Positions 1 through 5,057 of a stretch of 6,450 nucleotides of DNA are shown here, piece after piece (the stretch's first letter is position 1; each line of letters starts with the position of its first letter). The notes beneath the pieces are model-generated. The model was not told where the DNA came from and ran no database searches. It saw only the letters and a program-made list of their open reading frames with translations. This DNA is from Clostridiaceae bacterium (lineage in GTDB: Bacteria > Bacillota > Clostridia > Oscillospirales > Acutalibacteraceae), in contig JAEDGK010000110.1 in NCBI GenBank assembly GCA_016297555.1, forward strand, positions 1 to 6,450, in the 5' to 3' direction. The translations under genes and the position numbers were made by a program.

Positions 1-641
1 GGGTCGGCTTCGATTTTATCTCTTATGCGGTTTATATGAACGGTAACGGTTGCGCTGTCACCGATGTAATCATAGCCCCAGACTCTTTCAAAGAGCTGTT
101 CTTTTGAAAAAACTATGTTGGGATTTGAGGCAAGAAAAACAAGCAGTTCAAACTCTTTGTTTGCCATCTCCACTTCCTTGCCGTCCGAATAAACCTTCCA
201 GCTTTGCGGATATATCTTTAAGCTTCCGCTTTCTATACATTCCTTTTCGTCTTTCGTTGCGCCCTTGCCGGTCAAGCGTTCATAGCGGGCAATGTGTGCG
301 TTGACTCGGGCGACAAGCTCCGCAGGGTCAAAGGGCTTTGAAATATAATCGTCCGCACCAAGCCCCAAGCCGCGTATTTTGTCAACCGATTCCTGCTTCG
401 CCGTAACCATAAGCACGGGAATATCAAGATTTTTTCTGATTTCACGGCAAACCTCATAGCCGTTTTTTTTCGGGAGCATTATATCGAGCAGTATCAGGCT
501 GAAATTGCCGCTCAGAGCAAGCTCTGCTGCCCGTTCTCCGTTATCGGCGACTACCGTTTCATAGCCGTAAATTTCAAGGTAATCCCTTTCAAGCTCGGCG
601 ATTGCGCTGTCATCTTCGGCAATCAGGATTCGTTTTGTCAT
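1..641 (-). CDS. OmpR/PhoB-family response regulator, C-terminus cut by window edge
   Basis: DNA-binding response regulator, phosphorylated by the kinase encoded just upstream and expected to act as a transcription factor. The frame reads 213 residues from ATG at 641 to the window edge. The receiver domain spans about residues 3-118: acidic pocket E9-D10-D11, phospho-acceptor D53 (LILLDIMLP), T80 in MVTAK and K102 in ISKPFDP, so all catalytic residues are intact. A linker at about 120-136 leads to a winged-helix DNA-binding domain from about 137, with the typical segments NKEFELLVFL, FSKEQLFERVWGY and TVTVHINRIRDKIE. Only the last 15-20 residues (the wing and family-typical VRGxGY end) are missing to the left. 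The start overlaps the kinase stop codon by four bases (ATGA), suggesting translational coupling. The family is certain; the specific orthologue and regulon are not recognisable from the sequence. Confidence 0.95.
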   Translation of the reverse strand, partial: MTKRILIAEDDSAIAELERDYLEIYGYETVVADNGERAAELALSGNFSLILLDIMLPKKNGYEVCREIRKNLDIPVLMVTAKQESVDKIRGLGLGADDYISKPFDPAELVARVNAHIARYERLTGKGATKDEKECIESGSLKIYPQSWKVYSDGKEVEMANKEFELLVFLASNPNIVFSKEQLFERVWGYDYIGDSATVTVHINRIRDKIEAD

Positions 642-2098
642 TTAGGCTCCCTTCTTTCGATAGGCAGAGTTATTTCGATTGCAAGCCCGCCGTTGCTTGA
701 AGCGGAAATTGTGCCGCCGTGAAGCTCAACAATTCGTTTGGAGATGGCAAGCCCCAGACCGCTTCCGATTTTTTTGCCCTGTGTGCGGCTTTCATCTCCG
801 CGGTAAAAGCTGTCGAAAAGCTTCGGAAGCTGCTCGCTGCTGACGCCCACGCCGTTATCCTTTATATAAATGACTGCGCGGTAACGCCTTGCATAAAGCC
901 TTACGGCTATTTTCAGACCCTCGGCAGGGTTATATTTTTTGCTGTTTTCGATGATGTTGCCGATAACGCGGTTCATCTGAATTTGGTCAAGCGAAACCCA
1001 AATCCTTTCATCGCCGCAGGCGTTGCTGTAATCAAGCTCAATGCCGTCCGCCCGCAAATCCTCCGAAACGGAGTATATATACTCATCAAGATAGTCCGAA
1101 ATGCAAACTTCTTCTCTGTTCAGCGGCATTTCGGCAGTTTCGAGCTTTGAGAAAATAAACAGCCGCTCAATCAGATAGCTCATATTATCTGATTTTTCTT
1201 CAATAACATTAAGATAGTGCGCCTGCTTTTCGGGGGTGTTGGCAATGCCGTCTTTAAGACCTTTAACATAGCCCTTTATTGAGGTCAGAGGAGTTTTTAA
1301 ATCGTGAGATATTCCTGCTATAACCTCGCTGCGCCGCTTCTCGTATTCCTGCTGCTGCTCGGTTTTTTCAAGAATTGTGCGCTGCATATCGTTAAAGGTT
1401 TCGCACACATTTTCAAATTCCTCAATGCCCTCATATTTAATGTTTTTGCCGTAATCGCCGTGTTTTATTCGCTCTGCGGCGGAGCACAACGCATTAACGG
1501 GCGCCGAAATCTTTCGGTGAATGATTTTTGAGAAAAACAGGCAGCTTATAAGTATGGCAACGGCGATAAGCGCCACCATCATTATAAGACCGACAACGAA
1601 AATTCCGACTACCGAATTCCGCCCGAGACCGAAAATGCTTATGTCCGTGAAGCTGACAGCCAGAATAAGATAGTCGTTGCCGCCCTCCGAGAGGTTTTGC
1701 TGAACCATCGTAGCCCCTGCTATCTGATAAATCATGGGAACGGTTCCGTTAAGATAATTCAGGCGTTCAAGCGATTCAAGAGCTTCATCCTCAGAAAACC
1801 TGAGATTGCTGAAAACGATTTCTCCGTTTTTGAGCGTTTTTATATCAAAGCCGTATGCGGAAACGGTATCGGCGAATTGCTCCGTAAGGCTCGGATTTTC
1901 AAAATCCTCGCCCGTCAGCTCCCGCATCATCTCCTGAACCTCAAATGCGTCCGAATCGAAAATCTCGCTTTCGGAAATGCGGGGGAGTACAACCTTTTCA
2001 AAAAGGAAAATCATACCGACGCACAGAATAACAACGCAAAGAATTGCGCCGAGAATCATTTCAAGATAAGATAATGAAAGGCGTTTTTTCAGCTTCAA
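638..2098 (-). CDS. Membrane sensor histidine kinase (HAMP-HisKA-HATPase), TTG start
   Basis: Two-component sensor kinase of 486 residues, partner of the downstream response regulator. Visible order: short basic N-terminus, membrane helix 1 (about 12-33), extracytoplasmic segment of about 128 residues (34-161), membrane helix 2 (about 162-189), HAMP (about 190-242), a dimerisation helix with the H-box ISHDLKTPLTSIKGY (phospho-acceptor H265), then the ATPase domain with N-box NRVIGNIIENSKKYN (N385), G1 box DNGVGV (D414), F-box LFDSFYRG and G2 box GSGLGLAISKRIVELHGG (445-462). All catalytic boxes are intact. The start is TTG at 2098, supported by AAAGAGGTGA six bases upstream; the first in-frame ATG (residue 14) would cut into membrane helix 1. 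The sensory segment has no motif I recognise, so the stimulus is unknown. Kinase before regulator is the less common order for this class. Confidence 0.96.
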   Translation of the reverse strand: MKLKKRLSLSYLEMILGAILCVVILCVGMIFLFEKVVLPRISESEIFDSDAFEVQEMMRELTGEDFENPSLTEQFADTVSAYGFDIKTLKNGEIVFSNLRFSEDEALESLERLNYLNGTVPMIYQIAGATMVQQNLSEGGNDYLILAVSFTDISIFGLGRNSVVGIFVVGLIMMVALIAVAILISCLFFSKIIHRKISAPVNALCSAAERIKHGDYGKNIKYEGIEEFENVCETFNDMQRTILEKTEQQQEYEKRRSEVIAGISHDLKTPLTSIKGYVKGLKDGIANTPEKQAHYLNVIEEKSDNMSYLIERLFIFSKLETAEMPLNREEVCISDYLDEYIYSVSEDLRADGIELDYSNACGDERIWVSLDQIQMNRVIGNIIENSKKYNPAEGLKIAVRLYARRYRAVIYIKDNGVGVSSEQLPKLFDSFYRGDESRTQGKKIGSGLGLAISKRIVELHGGTISASSNGGLAIEITLPIERREPK

Positions 2099-2104
2099 GC
2101 GGAG

Positions 2105-2114
2105 TCACCTCTTT
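2105..2114 (-). promoter_or_regulatory. Ribosome binding site deciding the TTG start of the kinase
   Basis: On the minus strand AAAGAGGTGA lies six bases before TTG at 2098. This good Shine-Dalgarno match is the main reason to take the TTG rather than the ATG 13 codons later, which has no comparable site and would damage the first membrane helix. Confidence 0.8.
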
Positions 2115-2121
2115 CTGAAAC

Positions 2122-2150
2122 ATTATAACAAAATCAACGGAATAAAGCAA
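2122..2150 (-). promoter_or_regulatory. Promoter of the kinase/regulator operon
   Basis: On the minus strand, -35 TTGCTT (2150-2145) is followed by a 17-bp spacer and a perfect -10 TATAAT (2127-2122). The -10 is preceded by TGT, giving an extended -10 (TGnTATAAT). Transcription would start near 2115, leaving an untranslated leader of only about 17 bases made up almost entirely of the ribosome binding site. The site is housekeeping-sigma type. Confidence 0.8.
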
Positions 2151-2186
2151 GGGCGCATAGAGAATAAAGGCGGTTTAAAAGCGCGT

Positions 2187-2218
2187 AATTCATACAGTTT
2201 AATATTAATGTATGAATT
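2187..2218. repeat. Inverted repeat with 10-bp arms between divergent promoters
   Basis: AATTCATACA (2187-2196) and its exact reverse complement TGTATGAATT (2209-2218) flank an AT-rich 12-base spacer that itself contains TTAATATTAA. It lies between the kinase promoter and the small-gene promoter, about 37 bp upstream of the kinase -35 and 36 bp upstream of the small-gene -35. No U-tract makes it a terminator in either direction. It could be a dimeric regulator operator; no family is recognisable. Confidence 0.5.
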
Positions 2219-2232
2219 TTGACGAATTTATC

Positions 2233-2248
2233 AAATTATGCATAATTT
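2233..2248. repeat. 16-bp perfect palindrome upstream of the small-gene promoter
   Basis: AAATTATGCATAATTT is self-complementary over all 16 bases and ends five bases before the -35 element at 2254. Its half-site AATTATG recurs at 2258-2264 (inside the promoter spacer region) and 2280-2286 (overlapping the -10 and start region), spaced 24 and 22 bp apart, roughly two helical turns. Position and repetition fit an operator, but AT-rich DNA makes such patterns less improbable. Confidence 0.45.
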
Positions 2249-2253
2249 TACCG

Positions 2254-2282
2254 TTGCAATTATGGATTGAAAGTGATAAAAT
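2254..2282 (+). promoter_or_regulatory. Promoter of the 53-residue small gene
   Basis: TTGCAA (2254-2259), a 17-bp spacer, then TAAAAT (2277-2282) make a near-consensus housekeeping promoter on the plus strand. Transcription would begin near 2289, giving a leader of about 25 bases to the ATG at 2314. The upstream DNA is very AT-rich and may act as an UP element. Confidence 0.8.
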
Positions 2283-2313
2283 TATGGTAAATAAAACAGG
2301 GAGGTAATTAAGT

Positions 2314-2475
2314 ATGCTCGCAATTATTGCTATGCTCAGCGATATCCCCGCATATATCGCCGATATCCTTACAAAGGTTACGGGAACAGATATGTCGGCA
2401 TATCTTACGGCTATCAATCAGGCTCTTGCAAGTGTTGTTGAAGCTGTTGAGCAGCTTGTCGGTCAGATTGGCTGA
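2314..2475 (+). CDS. Small acidic amphipathic helical protein, 53 aa, unknown function
   Basis: I do not recognise this protein. It runs from ATG at 2314 to TGA at 2475, with an ideal ribosome binding site (AGGGAGGTAA, six bases before the start). Its own promoter lies upstream and a strong terminator begins 14 bases downstream, so it is a complete one-gene unit. The 53 residues have no Cys or Trp, a single Lys (K21) and five acidic residues. Two helices are suggested: residues about 2-22, rich in Ile/Leu with a Pro at 12, and about 27-52, where M27, Y30, L31, I34, L38, V41, V42, V45, L48, V49 and I52 form one hydrophobic face. The linker TGTD looks like a helix cap. There is no signal peptide cleavage motif, leader GG motif or modification-prone cluster. 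A self-associating helical hairpin, secreted amphipathic peptide or membrane-surface peptide are possible. It is divergent from a two-component system, which may or may not be functionally linked. Confidence 0.75.
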   Translation: MLAIIAMLSDIPAYIADILTKVTGTDMSAYLTAINQALASVVEAVEQLVGQIG

Positions 2476-2487
2476 TAAATTTAGAAT

Positions 2488-2522
2488 AAAATCACTCGGT
2501 CGCGCTGATCGGGTGATTTTTT
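2488..2522 (+). terminator. Rho-independent terminator of the small gene
   Basis: A 13-bp stem (2489-2501 with 2507-2519, two G-U pairs) closes a five-base loop GCGCT, with a run of six T ending at 2522. An extra A-T pair can extend the base of the stem. It follows the small-gene stop by 13 bases. Confidence 0.9.
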
Positions 2523-2528
2523 ATGCTC

Positions 2529-2563
2529 AAAAAAATCCCCGCCGTGCGTTTTGCACAGCGGGG
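2529..2563 (-). terminator. Rho-independent terminator of the rplJL transcript
   Basis: On the minus strand an 11-bp GC-rich stem (CCCCGCTGTGC with GCACGGCGGGG, one G-U) closes a five-base loop AAAAC, followed by A and seven T. It starts 16 bases after the rplL stop. It ends the ribosomal-protein operon without continuing to rpoB, and is only six bases from the terminator of the convergent small gene. Confidence 0.93.
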
Positions 2564-2579
2564 AAAATTAAAGCTCAAA

Positions 2580-2957
2580 TTATTTAAGCTCAACCTTAGC
2601 GCCGACTTCTTCAAGCTTAGCCTTAGCAGCCTCAGCGTCTTCCTTGGAAACGCCTTCCTTGATAGCCTTGGGTGCGCCGTCAACAGCAGCCTTTGCCTCT
2701 GCAAGGCCAAGACCTGTGAGCTCACGAACAACCTTGATAACCTTAATCTTCTCTGCGCCAACTTCTGCGAGAATAACATCAAACTCAGTCTTCTCCTCAG
2801 CGGCAGCAGCGCCTGCGTCTGCGGGAGCAGCAACTGCAACAGCAGCAGCGGCGGAAACGCCGAACTCCTCTTCAACAGCGTGAACGAGCTCAGAGAGCTC
2901 AAGAACGGTAAGAACTTTAATTTCTTCGATTATAGCAGCGATTTTTTCAGATGCCAT
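2580..2957 (-). CDS. rplL: 50S ribosomal protein L7/L12
   Basis: Stalk protein of the large ribosomal subunit; its dimers bind the L10 C-terminal helix and recruit and stimulate translational GTPases. The 125 residues are standard length. The N-terminal dimerisation/L10-binding domain spans about 1-34 ([19 protein letters not shown]). An Ala-rich flexible hinge spans about 35-55, and the globular C-terminal domain about 56-125 carries the hallmark [20 protein letters not shown] and VDGAPK. The start is the ATG at 2957, eight bases behind GGAGG. An in-frame TTG at 2972 lies inside that ribosome binding site and would add five unsupported residues. It lies 45 bases after rplJ and is the last gene of the operon. 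Confidence 0.98.
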   Translation of the reverse strand: MASEKIAAIIEEIKVLTVLELSELVHAVEEEFGVSAAAAVAVAAPADAGAAAAEEKTEFDVILAEVGAEKIKVIKVVRELTGLGLAEAKAAVDGAPKAIKEGVSKEDAEAAKAKLEEVGAKVELK

Positions 2958-2965
2958 TTTATTTT

Positions 2966-2970
2966 CCTCC
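2966..2970 (-). promoter_or_regulatory. Ribosome binding site deciding the rplL start
   Basis: GGAGG on the minus strand is eight bases before the ATG at 2957. Because the alternative in-frame TTG (2972-2970) overlaps this site, translation from it is not credible. Confidence 0.85.
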
Positions 2971-3002
2971 AATTTTGTTAGATTTTAAAATAAGTTAAAT
3001 GA

Positions 3003-3530
3003 TTAAGCCTCGGCGGGTGCTTCTTCTGCGGGGGCTTCGCCGCTCTTGTCAACGATAGCCTGAATAGCACGGGCAAAGGATGCGATGGGTGCGTTGAATG
3101 CGTTGCAAACTGTTGCAAGAAGAACTTCTCTGGTGGGAAGCTTTGCAAGGGAGTCAATCGTCGCGGTGTCGATAACAGCGCCGTCAAGATAACCGCTCTT
3201 TACAGAGAAGTTCTTGTGGCTGTCAGCAAACTTTGAGAGAATTCTCGCAGCAGCCGTGTGATCCTCGGGGCTGATGGCGATAGCCGTTGTGCCCTCAAGA
3301 ACGCTGCAGATATCGTCAAGACCTGCATTTTTTGCAGCAAGACCGAGAAGCGTGTTTTTAACTACCGAATAATGAACGCCTGCTTCACGAAGCTCTTTAC
3401 GAAGCTTTGTATCATCAGCAACATTGACGCCTTTATAATCGACAACAACGCCTGCAACCGAATTTTTAAGCTGCTCGGTAAGGTCTGCGACTATTTGTTT
3501 CTTTTGCTCTAAAACTTTTTCGCTTGGCAT
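3003..3530 (-). CDS. rplJ: 50S ribosomal protein L10
   Basis: Base of the ribosomal stalk: it binds 23S rRNA near L11 and carries L7/L12 dimers. As a free complex with L12 it represses its own mRNA. The 175 residues begin at ATG 3530 with GGAGGTGA six bases upstream. Family features visible are the N-terminal rRNA-binding region with VVVDYKGVNVADDTKLRKELREAG (about 28-51), YSVVKNTLLGLAA (54-66), the LEGTTAIA segment (78-85), LPTREVLLATV (131-141) and the C-terminal helix FARAIQAIVDKSG (152-164), which docks L12. The end is an Ala/Glu/Pro-rich tail. It lies downstream of an L10 leader and its own promoter, and 45 bases before rplL. Confidence 0.98.
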   Translation of the reverse strand: MPSEKVLEQKKQIVADLTEQLKNSVAGVVVDYKGVNVADDTKLRKELREAGVHYSVVKNTLLGLAAKNAGLDDICSVLEGTTAIAISPEDHTAAARILSKFADSHKNFSVKSGYLDGAVIDTATIDSLAKLPTREVLLATVCNAFNAPIASFARAIQAIVDKSGEAPAEEAPAEA

Positions 3531-3558
3531 ATATTTTCACCTCCGTGTGGAATAAATG

Positions 3559-3595
3559 CAAAATTAAAGCCCTTTCCGCAAACCGCAGAAAGGGC
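3559..3595 (-). terminator. Attenuator hairpin in the rplJ leader
   Basis: On the minus strand GCCCTTTCTGC pairs with GCGGAAAGGGC (11 bp, one G-U, positions 3595-3585 and 3579-3569) around loop GGTTT, followed by TTTAATTTT. The T-tract is interrupted, so it is probably a conditional or partial terminator. It stands 39 bases before the rplJ start, the normal place for an L10-controlled attenuator. Confidence 0.7.
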
Positions 3596-3698
3596 GTGAC
3601 ATACTTAATTGAAGCCGAAGCTTTTGTATGCATCCTCTCTCGGCAGGCGGCTCGGAAGCCTTTATGCGAAAAGCACCTGCTGTCTTAAAAAGAACAGC
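3559..3698 (-). ncRNA. Ribosomal protein L10 leader (cis-regulatory RNA)
   Basis: Leader of the rplJL mRNA, expected to bind the L10(L12)n complex and reduce rplJL expression when the proteins are in excess. The recognisable core (about 3640-3688, minus strand) reads GACAGCAGGTG, a small GTGC/GCAT hairpin, TAAAGG, a GGCT-TCCG-AGCC hairpin and CCGCCTGCCGAGAG. CAGG pairs with CCTG, giving the forked, kink-turn-like fold known for this family in Firmicutes. A second stem follows (GCATAC with GTATGT, about 3602-3632), capped by AAGC-TTCG-GCTT. Then comes the attenuator hairpin. Identification is by motif and position; a covariance-model scan would be decisive. Confidence 0.85.
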
Positions 3699-3704
3699 TT
3701 AGAT

Positions 3705-3733
3705 ATGATAGCACAGATTTCCGTGCCTGTCAA
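3705..3733 (-). promoter_or_regulatory. Promoter of rplJL
   Basis: Perfect -35 TTGACA (3733-3728), a 17-bp spacer and -10 TATCAT (3710-3705) on the minus strand. The -35 lies only eight bases beyond the rplA stop. Transcription would start near 3698, just before the L10 leader core, so rplJL can be made independently of the upstream rpmG-rplA transcript while both transcripts pass through the same leader. Confidence 0.88.
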
Positions 3734-3740
3734 GCATTTT

Positions 3741-4445
3741 TTATGCGTCTGCTCCGCCGAGCTTGTTGGGGTTAACTTTAACGCCGGGGCCCATTGTGGT
3801 AGCAAGAACGCAGGAGCGGATATACTGACCCTTTGATGCGGCGGGCTTAGCCTTGATGATTGCATCGAGAAGTGTGTTGAAGTTTTCAGCGAGCTTCTCG
3901 GGGCCGAAGGAAACCTTGCCGATGGGGCAGTGGATAATGTTTGTTTTGTCAAGGCGGTATTCAATCTTACCTGCCTTAGCTTCTGTAACAGCCTTTGCAA
4001 CATCGGGTGTTACGGTGCCTGCCTTGGGGCTGGGCATAAGTCCGCGGGGGCCGAGAACCTTACCGAGACGGCCAACAAGACCCATCATATTGGGCGCTGC
4101 GATGGCAACATCGAAATCCATAAAGCCTTCGCCCTGGATTTTGGCAACAAGGTCTTCAGCGCCGACTATCTCAGCGCCTGCCGCTGCTGCTGCATCGGCA
4201 TCGGGTCCCTTTGCAAAAACGGCAACTCTTACGGTGCGGCCTGTTCCGTTAGGAAGAACGACTGCGCCGCGAACCTGCTGGTCTGCGTGGCGTGAGTCAA
4301 CGCCGAGGCGGACATGAACTTCAACAGTTTCGTCGAATTTTGCACTTGCGGTTTTAACGGCAAGCTCAAGAGCGCCGTTGGGATCATAGAGCTCAGCTTT
4401 GTTAACAAGCTTTGCGCTCTCATTATATTTCTTTCCGTGTTTCAT
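3741..4445 (-). CDS. rplA: 50S ribosomal protein L1
   Basis: L1 forms the mobile L1 stalk on 23S rRNA that helps release deacylated tRNA, and in many bacteria represses its own operon by binding an mRNA mimic of that rRNA site. The 234 residues are standard length. ATG at 4445 follows GGGAGGAA by nine bases. Visible motifs are [20 protein letters not shown] (55-74), [20 protein letters not shown] (119-138) with [29 protein letters not shown] (160-180) and [17 protein letters not shown] (205-221). Domain I is split around the inserted domain II, as in all bacterial L1. It follows rplK by 58 bases, which contain an L1-operator-like element, and precedes the rplJL promoter. Confidence 0.98.
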   Translation of the reverse strand: MKHGKKYNESAKLVNKAELYDPNGALELAVKTASAKFDETVEVHVRLGVDSRHADQQVRGAVVLPNGTGRTVRVAVFAKGPDADAAAAAGAEIVGAEDLVAKIQGEGFMDFDVAIAAPNMMGLVGRLGKVLGPRGLMPSPKAGTVTPDVAKAVTEAKAGKIEYRLDKTNIIHCPIGKVSFGPEKLAENFNTLLDAIIKAKPAASKGQYIRSCVLATTMGPGVKVNPNKLGGADA

Positions 4446-4467
4446 GTTAATTAATTCCTCCCAATCA

Positions 4468-4496
4468 TGTGGTTAAATCGGATTTTTCCTCCCACA
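4468..4496 (-). promoter_or_regulatory. Candidate L1 operator upstream of rplA
   Basis: On the mRNA strand TGTGG pairs with CCACA to form an outer stem. Inside are GA, then a GGA/TCC mini-stem with an A-rich loop, and the opposite internal-loop strand GATTTAA. The pattern GTGGGAGG ... GAnnTAACCAC resembles the L1-binding part of 23S rRNA and known L1 mRNA operators (from memory). It ends about four bases before the rplA ribosome binding site, so binding would block initiation. A similar element precedes rplK. The structure is seen; L1 binding is inference. Confidence 0.6.
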
Positions 4497-4503
4497 GTGT
4501 GCA

Positions 4504-4929
4504 TCAATCAGCAACGACGACGCCCATGCTGCGAGCAGTGCCGGCGATCATGCTCATCGCTGTTTCAATGGTAGCAGCGTTGAGGTCGGGCATTTTCTGC
4601 TCGGCAATCTTGCGAATCTGTTCCTGGGTGATTGTTGCAACCTTGGTTTTGTTGGGAACGCCCGAACCGCTTTCGATGCCGCAAGCCTTTTTGATAAGAA
4701 CGGCAGCGGGCGGGGTCTTTGTGATAAAGCTGAATGTACGGTCAGCATAAACCGTGATAACGACGGGGATGATAAGACCCATATCGTTCTTTGTGCGCTC
4801 ATTGAATTCCTTCGTGAAGGCCATGATGTTAACGCCGTGCTGACCGAGAGCAGGGCCTACAGGGGGAGCCGGAGTGGCCTTGCCTGCGGGGATCTGTAAC
4901 TTAATTAAGCCTACAACTTTCTGTGCCAT
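4504..4929 (-). CDS. rplK: 50S ribosomal protein L11
   Basis: L11 binds the GTPase-associated region of 23S rRNA, contacts elongation factors, and in many bacteria is needed for RelA-type stringent activation and thiopeptide action. The 141 residues are the usual length, starting at ATG 4929 with GGAGG nine bases upstream. The N-terminal domain contains [20 protein letters not shown] (13-32), the proline-rich switch region. The C-terminal rRNA-binding domain begins at about residue 72 and includes [23 protein letters not shown] and the signature [16 protein letters not shown] (about 123-138). It is third in order after secE and nusG, 128 bases downstream of nusG, and co-transcribed with rplA. 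Confidence 0.98.
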   Translation of the reverse strand: MAQKVVGLIKLQIPAGKATPAPPVGPALGQHGVNIMAFTKEFNERTKNDMGLIIPVVITVYADRTFSFITKTPPAAVLIKKACGIESGSGVPNKTKVATITQEQIRKIAEQKMPDLNAATIETAMSMIAGTARSMGVVVAD

Positions 4930-4950
4930 AATTAATAAACCTCCATATAA

Positions 4951-4985
4951 TGTGGTGAATTGCGGAGCGTAAAGCTCCTCCCACG
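4951..4985 (-). promoter_or_regulatory. Candidate L1 operator upstream of rplK
   Basis: On the mRNA strand CGTGG is followed by GA, a 5-bp hairpin GGAGC-TTTAC-GCTCC, an asymmetric strand GCAATTCA and CCACA, so GTGG/CCAC forms the outer stem. It shares GTGGGAGGA and CCACAT with the rplA-proximal element. The CCACAT end is about five bases before the rplK ribosome binding site. The inner hairpin is stronger than in the rplA copy, but the internal-loop strand departs more from the 23S-like sequence. It is probably a leader target of L1; binding is inferred. Confidence 0.55.
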
Positions 4986-4987
4986 AA

Positions 4988-5050
4988 GCCCGACTTTTAT
5001 CGGACTGCGCTTTGCGCGCTAAATTTGAAAGGGCAGAGCGCCCTCAAATT
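4988..5050 (-). other. Run of three further hairpins in the nusG-rplK intergenic RNA
   Basis: In mRNA order these are AATTTGA/TCAAATT enclosing GGGC/GCCC (5050-5022), GCGC-AAA-GCGC (5017-5007) and GTCCGA/TCGGGC with a six-base loop (5005-4988). None is followed by a U-tract, so they are not terminators. They may be processing sites or an extended part of the rplK leader that precedes the L1-like element. No promoter was convincing in this gap. Confidence 0.5.
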
Positions 5051-5057
5051 ACCGTGT

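Noticed and set aside
719..1150. Plus-strand open frame within the kinase gene
   Set aside because: It is the complement of the kinase ATPase region and shows no independent signals.
2205..2417. Minus-strand 70-codon open frame over the small gene and its promoter
   Set aside because: It lacks a ribosome binding site and promoter on that strand, while the plus strand has a complete expression unit with excellent signals.
2958..2972. In-frame TTG extension of rplL adding MEENK
   Set aside because: The TTG overlaps the rplL ribosome binding site, and the ATG at 2957 gives the standard L7/L12 start.
3711..3727. Short inverted repeat GCAC...GTGC inside the rplJ promoter spacer
   Set aside because: Only four paired bases with a mismatched interior; too weak to call an operator.
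3853..4317. Plus-strand open frames opposite rplA
   Set aside because: They are antisense to a fully conserved L1 gene, with Ser/Thr/Pro-rich nonsense composition and no ribosome binding site.
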